Assembly (NCBI GenBank): GCA_018340375.1
Contig: JAFFJZ010000069.1
Location: forward strand, 558,001-622,000
Source of the DNA: Gonatopus flavifemur
Taxonomy: Eukaryota > Arthropoda > Insecta > Hymenoptera > Dryinidae
Length of the DNA stretch: 64,000 nucleotides
Direction: 5' to 3'
The notes below the pieces were generated by a model. That model ran no database searches and was not told the DNA's origin. It was given only the letters and a program-made list of their open reading frames with translations. Both the position numbers and the translations under genes were made by a program. Numbering within the stretch: position 1 is the stretch's first letter; the number at the start of each line of letters is the position of its first letter. Shown here piece after piece: positions 56,090-64,000 of the stretch.

Positions 56090-58655
56090 CGTCCTAAAAA
56101 GGACGGATTTGGTTAATCTTCAAAGACAATTCTTTTTCCATTTGACATAACAATATGCCTTTTGAAGTCATATGTGCTTCAAATGAAACTGTTTCGAGCT
56201 GTCACCTGATTGGTTGATTCGTATCACGAATGGTTGATTTAAGCTAAACAAACCGTATGTGATTACAATGTCAATCAAGTGCAATGATTGGGTCGTTTAC
56301 GATGTCACACCTTGTATTTTCGTCAAAATTGATGGATTCTGCAAGTTGACGAAGAAATCCACCCTTTACAAAGCAAGAAAGTAGTTATATCGATCACGGA
56401 CCACGTTTCGTTTTCATAGTATTCAACATTGACTAAGAGTCGTAATCTGATTGGTCGAAACGTTTCCGAGGAATGCATGCGAGTATCAGACCACTTGGAA
56501 TATCGATGCCAATCAATCGCATCGGTCTCACATTACAAAAAATCCGCTCTTTTCAGAGCGATAAAATGAATCTTCACCGGGAATAACTCCTCAATCAATT
56601 CACATTCAATCAAATGTATGAAATTACACTGTCTCAGTGAGTCGTCGAAGTGAGTATTTCGTTCATTCGTTCCTCTTGTTGCTTCGTCGACTTTTTGACT
56701 GTCTCACTGTTTTGATCGGATCAACTCGCATTCCTGTAAAAATTCATGAATTCTCCACGCTGAAAAGGAAATTTGCTCTTTTCAGAGCGATAGAATAGTT
56801 CCTCACTGAAGAACATGTTTCAAATCCAATTCATTTTCCAAATATTTAACGTTGACCAAGATTTGTTACCTGATTGGTCGAAACGTATACGAGACATTCA
56901 TACGAGCAGCGAACCGCTTGAGATATTCATGTTAATCAACTGCACTCATTCTACGTTACTAAAAATCGGGCCTTCGCAGAGCGATAAAATGAATTTTCAC
57001 TTGGGACGATGTCTCATTGGATTCATTATCTGAATGATGTTGAATGAAATCTGTAGAATTGTCCGTTCTGAACGTGAATACTTATGTTCATCCGTTGATC
57101 TTGTTATTTGAATTAGAGTATGTCGTTCTGCCCGTAAAAATTATAATAATAGGGAATCATCCCGCGATGGCAGAAGGTTAACCTGGAATATTAATAAAAA
57201 GAAATTTTCTTCAGGAAAATGGGGTTGTTCACACTTATTGAAATATTTTGGCGTTCTTAAAAGAACGGATTCATTTTTTTTATATCACCTGAAATATTAA
57301 GAAGAAAGATAAAGTTTGTTTGGGTGAATGAGCTTGTTCACGCGTATTGATATATTTGGTCGTTCTCAAAAGAACGGATTCATGTTTTAGTGAATATGAT
57401 CAGAGCGAAATGTTTAGTGGCGTTGGCCTATGAATATTTCCAGTTGGGAACACGTTCAATTTTCAACTGCTGTTGCTGTTCGTTTGAATGCGATTCCTTT
57501 CCCACGTTGACATTTCCAGATGATTTGGATCTTGAAATGTATTGAAATTGGACCGGTGTTCATATCTTTCCCCGTTCCAATGGTTAATGTCTTCGCTGTC
57601 AACTTCGTACGGCAGCTTTCGGATGCGTGAAGCATCGTGTATCCAGTCACGGGAGTATCTCCGGCGATAGCAATGTCTGGACAGCGCGTGCGTCGCGTGT
57701 TGATTCTTCGCCAGCTTGATGCTAAATAGGGGGCGCGCCCGCTTCTTCACTCTTATTTATGCATTTTTGATAAAATTGATTGGCCAATCAGCACATAGCT
57801 GGATTCCGAGAATCGTAGATAAACAAAATTGTACATTTCTCACGGTCAAATCTTGATGCGACGATTCCTTGTTACAGGTTGGTGTTTACTAATAAATATC
57901 GATAGAAAAAAACATCGAACTTCGTTGTCTATGAACTGTGAAAATTTGCACAACATTCAGAAAGTTCAGTATTTTTTTCACCTACATAAATGAGTTCGAT
58001 GTTTCGTACTATCGATGTCTAATGAACGCTAGTACAGGTCAATTACATTTCTCCTCGAAGATATTGAACATAACCATTTGAGATGTTGATATCAATTCAT
58101 TGCATCACTCTTGTTTATCATAAAAAATCCACTCTCTGTAAATGAAGTTGTCCACACGTATCGAATAAATTGGTCGTTCTCAAAAGAACGGTTGGCTGTT
58201 TACAAAAGGGGAAAAAAATTGTTTTCAGCGGAATCGAACTTAGGTCTCCGAATGTATGGGTTGACGCCGCTACCGCTGACCCATACACCTGTACGAATGT
58301 AGCTGCTCTTTCACATCCAAATGAATTCCATTCGATTGAAAATCAGACACAGATAGAATAATCGATTGAATACACTTACTTTTGATCGATCAATAAATTT
58401 CGTGTATGAAGATAAAATCTTTATAATGGAGAAATGATACAGAATTCCTTTCATGCATCTGGAATTGAATGATTGTTTCGATTAAAGGACTGAAAAAAGG
58501 TCATGATTATATGAATTGTAATCATGAAAGTATGATCGTCCAAATTTGATGGGAGAATTTTTTTTTCAAATTCATAATTCAACATGTCTAGAGCTCATAC
58601 GAACAAGTTAGGTTGGACCTTCGTAGTGAAATTTTTGGTCGTCCTGAAAAGGACG
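56090..58655 (+). repeat. Series of 16-nt hairpins, left arm
   Basis: Each hairpin is a 6-bp stem with a 4-nt loop: CGTCCT-AAAA-AGGACG (56090-56105), CGCTCT-TTTC-AGAGCG (56545-56560), the near-identical copy at 56774-56789, a degenerate one at 56967-56983, CGTTCT-TAAA-AGAACG (57252-57267), CGTTCT-CAAA-AGAACG (57361-57376 and 58175-58190) and CGTCCT-GAAA-AGGACG (58640-58655). The flanks are also conserved: GGATTCAT or GATAAAATGAAT directly follows. The CTCT-TTTC-AGAG form has the architecture of the metazoan histone mRNA stem-loop. No histone ORF was found. Confidence 0.7.
58224..58293 (-). other. tRNA-like sequence, left arm of the mariner palindrome
   Basis: Mirror copy of 60053-60122, with B-box and A-box readable on the - strand. 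Confidence 0.45.
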
Positions 58656-58683
58656 GATTGTTTTTTTTCGGTGGTAGATCCTT

Positions 58684-59430
58684 TTACAGCAGGTGTTCGA
58701 AATGTCTACCTCCCATCTCGATACAGGCCTCGATTCTCCTCCGGAAGTTTCTTTGCGTGTTCCCTAACATTTCTTCCGTCACTGTTGCAACCGCAACATG
58801 AAGCTGCAGATTCAAATCTTCCATATCTTGAGGGACTTTTCTATATACGATTTCCTTTAAGTGTCCCCATAAGAAAAAATCCAATGGATTGAGATCCGGA
58901 GATCTTGCTGGCCACCGGATTGGACCGAAGCGTCCCATCCATCGGTCGGGAAAATTCCGATTTAAATACTTTGTGACGGCTCTATTGTTGTGTGGTCCCG
59001 CACCATCTTGCTGGAATATCAGTCTCTCTCGGGTTTCGATGGGAATATCTTCCAAAGATTCCGGTAGATTCTCACGGAGGAATCGCACGTATGCGTTTCC
59101 AGTCAAAATCTCTGGAAGAATGTGAGGACCAAGAAGTTCTTCTCCTAAAATGCCGGCCCAGAGGTTCATCTTCCATCTGACTTGATTATTCCTTGTTCTT
59201 GTCGCATGCGGATTATCGTGACTCCAGACATGCATATTCCTGGAATTAAAAATTCCTTCCCTTGTGAACAAGGATTCGTCCGTGAAGATGATGGATGAGG
59301 AAAAATCTTCTTGTCGTCTCATTTCTCCTAAGATCCGTTCGCAGAATTCGACTCTACGAGGATAATCGGTTTCGCGGAAATGTTGCACCCTTGTATAATG
59401 AGCGTTGATCCACCGTTTGCCGATCGTCAT
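58684..59430 (-). CDS. Tc1/mariner-superfamily transposase, N-terminally truncated
   Basis: Intact 248-codon ORF starting at an ATG. The three catalytic acidic residues are visible in IIFTDESLF, IFQQDGAGPH and WPARSPDLNPLDFFLWG, with 36 residues between the second and third Asp, i.e. a DDxD mariner-like enzyme. It ends MGGRHFEHLL. The usual N-terminal paired helix-turn-helix DNA-binding region (about 100-130 residues) is missing. The sequence upstream of the ATG is the start of the right palindrome arm. The last 120 nt of the gene are duplicated, inverted, at 59530-59660. It is probably unable to bind TIRs by itself. Confidence 0.85.
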   Translation of the reverse strand: MTIGKRWINAHYTRVQHFRETDYPRRVEFCERILGEMRRQEDFSSSIIFTDESLFTREGIFNSRNMHVWSHDNPHATRTRNNQVRWKMNLWAGILGEELLGPHILPEILTGNAYVRFLRENLPESLEDIPIETRERLIFQQDGAGPHNNRAVTKYLNRNFPDRWMGRFGPIRWPARSPDLNPLDFFLWGHLKEIVYRKVPQDMEDLNLQLHVAVATVTEEMLGNTQRNFRRRIEACIEMGGRHFEHLL

Positions 59431-59529
59431 TTTTCAAGAAAGGGCGGTTCACGCGGTGATTGGTCGTGATCTTGAGCACTCAAAATATATAAATATTGAC
59501 GCTTTTGTGGATTCTTCATCATTCGCATG

Positions 59530-59660
59530 ACGCTGCAGCTTCATGTTGCGGTTGCAACAGTGACGGAAGAAATGTTAGGGAACACGCAAAGAAACTTCCG
59601 GAGGAGAATCGAGGCCTGTATCGAGATGGGAGGTAGACATTTCGAACACCTGCTGTAAAA
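59530..59660 (+). pseudogene. Inverted duplicate of the transposase 3' end
   Basis: CTGCAGCTTCATGTTGCGG onward repeats the C-terminal about 40 codons of the 58684-59430 gene, ending at the same stop. It marks the inner boundary of the right arm. The homology starts abruptly at CTGCAGCTTC, so the palindrome junction lies inside the coding sequence. Confidence 0.85.
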
Positions 59661-60052
59661 GGATCTACCACCGAAAAAAAACAATCCGTCCTTTTCAGGA
59701 CGACCAAAAATTTCACTACGAAGGTCCAACCTAACTTGTTCGTATGAGCTCTAGACATGTTGAATTATGAATTTGAAAAAAAAATTCTCCCATCAAATTT
59801 GGACGATCATACTTTCATGATTACAATTCATATAATCATGACCTTTTTTTCAGTCCTTTAATCGAAACAATCATTCAATTCCAGATGCATGAAAGGAATT
59901 CTGTATCATTTCTCCATTATAAAGATTTTATCTTCATACACGAAATTTATTGATCGATCAAAAGTAAGTGTATTCAATCGATTATTCTATCTGTGTCTGA
60001 TTTTCAATCGAATGGAATTCATTTGGATGTGAAAGAGCAGCTACATTCGTAC

Positions 60053-60122
60053 AGGTGTATGGGTCAGCGGTAGCGGCGTCAACCCATACATTCGGAGACC
60101 TAAGTTCGATTCCGCTGAAAAC
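60053..60122 (+). other. tRNA-like sequence, right arm of the mariner palindrome
   Basis: TGGGTCAGCGGTAGCGG (A-box, resembling the Gly/Asp-tRNA type) begins at about 60060 and GTTCGATTCC (B-box) lies at 60104-60113. The distance is within one nucleotide of a normal tRNA. The anticodon arm is replaced by a strong alternative stem, GTATGGGT/ACCCATAC (60057-60089). T and acceptor stems are poor. This is a tRNA-derived relic. Confidence 0.45.
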
Positions 60123-60594
60123 AATTTTTTTCCCCTTTTGTAAACAGCCAACCGTTCTTTTGAGAACGACCAATTTATTCGATACGTGTGGACAACTTCA
60201 TTTACAGAGAGTGGATTTTTTATGATAAACAAGAGTGATGCAATGAATTGATATCAACATCTCAAATGGTTATGTTCAATATCTTCGAGGAGAAATGTAA
60301 TTGACCTGTACTAGCGTTCATTAGACATCGATAGTACGAAACATCGAACTCATTTATGTAGGTGAAAAAAATACTGAACTTTCTGAATGTTGTGCAAATT
60401 TTCACAGTTCATAGACAACGAAGTTCGATGTTTTTTTCTATCGATATTTATTAGTAAACACCAACCTGTAACAAGGAATCGTCGCATCAAGATTTGACCG
60501 TGAGAAATGTACAATTTTGTTTATCTACGATTCTCGGAATCCAGCTATGTGCTGATTGGCCAATCAATTTTATCAAAAAAATGCATAAATAAGA

Positions 60595-60918
60595 GTGAAG
60601 AAGCGGGCGCGCCCCCTATTTAGCATCAAGCTGGCGAAGAATCAACACGCGACGCACGCGCTGTCCAGACATTGCTATCGCCGGAGATACTCCCGTGACT
60701 GGATACACGATGCTTCACGCATCCGAAAGCTGCCGTACGAAGTTGACAGCGAAGACATTAACCATTGGAACGGGGAAAGATATGAACACCGGTCCAATTT
60801 CAATACATTTCCAAGATCCAAATCATCTGGAAATGTCAACGTGGGAAAGGAATCGCATTCAAACGAACAGCAACAGCAGTTGAAAATTGAACGTGTTCCC
60901 AACTGGAAATATTCATAG
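60595..60918 (+). other. Open reading frame without an ATG in the right arm, doubtful
   Basis: A 107-codon open frame, strongly basic, preceded by GCATAAATAAG (TATA-like). The frame has no ATG, and its counterpart in the left arm (57750 down to 57463) is shifted by one base. I therefore do not call it a gene. GC content here (GCGGGCGCGCCCCC) is higher than the surroundings. Confidence 0.25.
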
Positions 60919-62491
60919 GCCAACGCCACTAAACATTTCGCTCTGATCATATTCACTAAAACATGAATCCGTTCTTTTGAGAACGACCAAATATATCAAT
61001 ACGCGTGAACAAGCTCATTCACCCAAACAAACTTTATCTTTCTTCTTAATATTTCAGGTGATATAAAAAAAATGAATCCGTTCTTTTAAGAACGCCAAAA
61101 TATTTCAATAAGTGTGAACAACCCCATTTTCCTGAAGAAAATTTCTTTTTATTAATATTCCAGGTTAACCTTCTGCCATCGCGGGATGATTCCCTATTAT
61201 TATAATTTTTACGGGCAGAACGACATACTCTAATTCAAATAACAAGATCAACGGATGAACATAAGTATTCACGTTCAGAACGGACAATTCTACAGATTTC
61301 ATTCAACATCATTCAGATAATGAATCCAATGAGACATCGTCCCAAGTGAAAATTCATTTTATCGCTCTGCGAAGGCCCGATTTTTAGTAACGTAGAATGA
61401 GTGCAGTTGATTAACATGAATATCTCAAGCGGTTCGCTGCTCGTATGAATGTCTCGTATACGTTTCGACCAATCAGGTAACAAATCTTGGTCAACGTTAA
61501 ATATTTGGAAAATGAATTGGATTTGAAACATGTTCTTCAGTGAGGAACTATTCTATCGCTCTGAAAAGAGCAAATTTCCTTTTCAGCGTGGAGAATTCAT
61601 GAATTTTTACAGGAATGCGAGTTGATCCGATCAAAACAGTGAGACAGTCAAAAAGTCGACGAAGCAACAAGAGGAACGAATGAACGAAATACTCACTTCG
61701 ACGACTCACTGAGACAGTGTAATTTCATACATTTGATTGAATGTGAATTGATTGAGGAGTTATTCCCGGTGAAGATTCATTTTATCGCTCTGAAAAGAGC
61801 GGATTTTTTGTAATGTGAGACCGATGCGATTGATTGGCATCGATATTCCAAGTGGTCTGATACTCGCATGCATTCCTCGGAAACGTTTCGACCAATCAGA
61901 TTACGACTCTTAGTCAATGTTGAATACTATGAAAACGAAACGTGGTCCGTGATCGATATAACTACTTTCTTGCTTTGTAAAGGGTGGATTTCTTCGTCAA
62001 CTTGCAGAATCCATCAATTTTGACGAAAATACAAGGTGTGACATCGTAAACGACCCAATCATTGCACTTGATTGACATTGTAATCACATACGGTTTGTTT
62101 AGCTTAAATCAACCATTCGTGATACGAATCAACCAATCAGGTGACAGCTCGAAACAGTTTCATTTGAAGCACATATGACTTCAAAAGGCATATTGTTATG
62201 TCAAATGGAAAAAGAATTGTCTTTGAAGATTAACCAAATCCGTCCTTTTTAGGACGAATACATTTTCTAAACGTAGAAACGCGCTCGGAATTGCACACAA
62301 TTTGAATTACATTTTGATTTTAACATGAATGATCTTGAGTGATCTCAAGTGAGTTATTAACGTTCGATAAACCCTTTATAATCATCGAATGATGTAAAAA
62401 GGGTGAATTCGAATAAATTCATCATTGTTCAATGTTGTGGTTGGGATAAGTCGAAAACACATTCTTCAGAAGAATCATTTGAAACGGCCAA

Positions 62492-63640
62492 GGTAAGACT
62501 TTTCCGAAGACAACAATATCGTGAAAGTTTGTAAAAATTCAGAACAAGTGAATAAATTTTGAATTCGAAGTGAAAATCACGTTCTCCATGCTTTGCTTCA
62601 AAAAAGTGTCGGGGGAAGTATGAGCTACAGAAAACTTCCAGGGACAAAGTTGTTCGCTAGTATATGGACAAACTTTGTGGAAATTTTGAGATCGATTGGA
62701 CTATTAGTTCGTAAAATACAGCGATTTATTCATTAAAGCAGAACGAAAACTTTTTATGATTTTGCATCGTTTACAGGTTAAGTATTGAAATGCGTAGGAA
62801 AAAATGTATTCACTGGATTTCTCATCGTGGGTTTATGTTTCTTGGGTCGGAGAATACAAATATCGAAGAATTTTTTTGAAAATCGTTAAAAATTTTTTTG
62901 TTATAAACAATTTGATTGCATAATAGATAAATGAACAATTGGATGACTAATTTCACAAAAATTCTTCGATATTTGGATTATCCGACCCAGCAAACATAAA
63001 CCCACGATGAGAAATCCAGTGAATACATTTTTTCCCACGAATTTCAATACTTAACCTGTAAACGACGCAAAAGCATGAAAAGTTTTCGTTCCGCTGTAAT
63101 GAATAAACCGCTGTATTTTACGAACTAATAGTCCAATCGATCTAAAAATTCCCACAAAGTTTGTCCATATACTAGCGAACAACTTTGTCGCTGGAAGTTT
63201 TTTAGCTCATACTTCCCCCGACACTTTTTTGAAGCAAAGCATGGAAAACGTGATTTTCACTTCGAATTAAAAATTTATTCACTTGTTCTTAATTTTTACA
63301 AACTTTCACGATATTGTTGTCTTCGGAAAAGTCTTACGAATCGAAATTCGCAAGGTTCATTCCGATGCATCGAAAAATGACCGAGTTAGAACGAGTTTAA
63401 TATTGAAAAACATTGATTCTTGGTGCGAAAAAATAGGAAGTTTTTATTTTTTTCTCGAAAACTATGGATCCTAGAAAAAAATGGTAAACAGATACTTATA
63501 TTCATTTTTCAAGGCCTATCACCCAGTATTTTTCAATTTTCGAAATTCCGACTTTTGATTTTGGCGTGTGCCGTCATGGCTTGGACAATAGTTTTCCGTA
63601 TTTTCGAGCGTTAGTCCCCTTATTGCATCCGGGCCTTCAA
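62492..63640. mobile_element. AATTGAGGG-family element with internal palindrome
   Basis: An 850-bp palindrome (62492-63339, centre 62916) has AGTGTCGGGGGAAGTATGAG mirrored at 63206-63227. It is followed by unique sequence matching 28604-28920 and 47410-47768, and by the family end TTATTGCATCC-GGGCC-TTCAATT at 63640. The left end is inner family sequence joined directly to the broken mariner palindrome, so the copy is truncated. Confidence 0.65.
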
Positions 63641-64000
63641 TTGCGCGCATTCTGTCAACTATACTCTCGAAAGATGTACAATTACAGTTCAGCGCCAAAG
63701 ATCGCAAAACCAAAGGCATTACAAAAAGGAATTTGAGCGCGACAAACGTATTCAAATACATGCATGGTTAGTAGTCAATTTTTATTGAAACGGGTCAGCT
63801 GCCACTAATTTCAGGTTGATTTGATGCGAACCTTACACTGAAGCTGCCAATTCATGGAGCGTCGAGCATCGGGCGTCCAATTATTTACCCAGATTTCTTC
63901 GACGCTGAAATGCGAAATGCCACAGGTACCTTTTCATGGAGCGTCAAATATCGGGCATCAAAATAGTAAATTCCAATTGCAACATTGACACACAACCTCA
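63641..64000. other. Non-coding; two GCGTCGAGCATC-type repeats
   Basis: TTCATGGAGCGTCGAGCATC (63853) and TTCATGGAGCGTCAAATATC (63931) are a degenerate 78-bp direct repeat related to the 40745-40870 hairpin. Otherwise nothing recognised before the window edge. Confidence 0.45.

Larger units (their letters stand above)
59691..62256 (-). repeat. Series of 16-nt hairpins, right arm
   Basis: Mirror of the left-arm series. CGTCCTTTTCAGGACG is near 59691, CGTTCTTTTGAGAACG near 60156 and 60970, CGTTCTTTTAAGAACG near 61080, CGCTCTGAAAAGAGCG near 61557 and 61786, and CGTCCTTTTTAGGACG at 62241-62256. Stems and loops are preserved in both arms. Confidence 0.7.
55248..62489. mobile_element. Giant palindrome with a Tc1/mariner transposase in its loop
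   Basis: Arms 55857-58806 and 59530-62489 (about 2.95 kb each) are inverted and almost identical about 59173. The 723-bp loop holds most of a transposase gene. The left side continues outward to TACAGGGTGATTCAAAATTC at 55248, a likely original TIR end at a TA. The right arm stops at GGCC (62489), where another repeat begins, so its outer 600 bp are lost. The arms contain tRNA-like sequences, a series of small hairpins and repeated ATTGGTCGAAACG modules. A one-base indel near 60811 (left counterpart near 57535) is among the few arm differences. Confidence 0.85.

Noticed and set aside
56090..58655. Histone gene cluster suggested by the stem-loops
   Set aside because: No histone reading frame lies upstream of any hairpin on either strand.
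60595..60918. 107-codon basic ORF in the right arm of the mariner palindrome
   Set aside because: No ATG in the frame and the left-arm copy is shifted by one base. Coding is unlikely.
54170..62489. Bracovirus/polydnavirus segment or endogenous virus
   Set aside because: No viral gene families or segment-boundary motifs recognised; the content is retrotransposon and DNA-transposon remains.
63519..63761. Minus-strand ORF that might be gag-like
   Set aside because: It spans the end of a repeat family and unique sequence, lacks a zinc knuckle or any firm motif.

Overview
The window is eukaryotic, AT-rich genomic DNA from an arthropod, almost certainly an insect. The evidence is two small intron-containing nuclear genes with GT-AG introns, plus copia, BEL/Pao, piggyBac, P-element/THAP, Tc1/mariner and hAT-like elements of insect type. 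I cannot fix the order. A hymenopteran would fit, but that is a guess. No prokaryotic, CRISPR or viral segment structure is present.

Only two ordinary host genes are supported. They lie tail to tail near the middle. On the + strand is a two-exon gene for mitochondrial ribosomal protein mL63 (MRPL57; 31594-31646 and 33667-33937). On the - strand is a six-exon apoptosis-inducing-factor-3-like flavoprotein with an N-terminal Rieske domain (AIFM3; 38061 down to 34399). Their introns and immediate flanks already carry small transposon-derived repeats.

The rest is a transposon graveyard dominated by very long inverted repeats (giant palindromes). From left to right: a 0.7-kb TIR element (44-780); a 2.7-kb palindrome (3529-6265); several MITEs (7382-9692); an 11.5-kb nested stack (10394-21893) in which elements sit inside elements, three levels with visible target-site duplications; a decayed P-element transposase (22820-26890) interrupted by two other elements; a 3-kb palindrome with an unknown small ORF in its loop (26889-29912); the host genes; a copia element (38665-48872) whose 3' LTR is split by a 6-kb insertion that itself holds a 5.2-kb palindrome; hAT-like MITEs (48956-49520); a piggyBac pseudogene between inverted repeats (51055-53808); a BEL/Pao fragment (54170-55225); and a 6.6-kb palindrome with a Tc1/mariner transposase in its loop (55857-62489), followed by another copy of the 26889-29912 family.

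Three things stand out. (1) Three apparently unrelated giant palindromes carry a tRNA-like sequence in each arm. (2) The 8.2-kb TIR element 13238-21468 has a perfect 8-bp target duplication and carries what looks like a small transcription unit: CCAAT and TATA boxes, a repeat-filled leader, one intron, an ATG assembled at the splice junction, and a poly(A) signal. (3) The 55857-62489 palindrome contains a series of 6-bp-stem, 4-nt-loop hairpins, some built exactly like the metazoan histone 3' stem-loop. All family assignments come from motif recognition in the raw sequence. No database search was possible.
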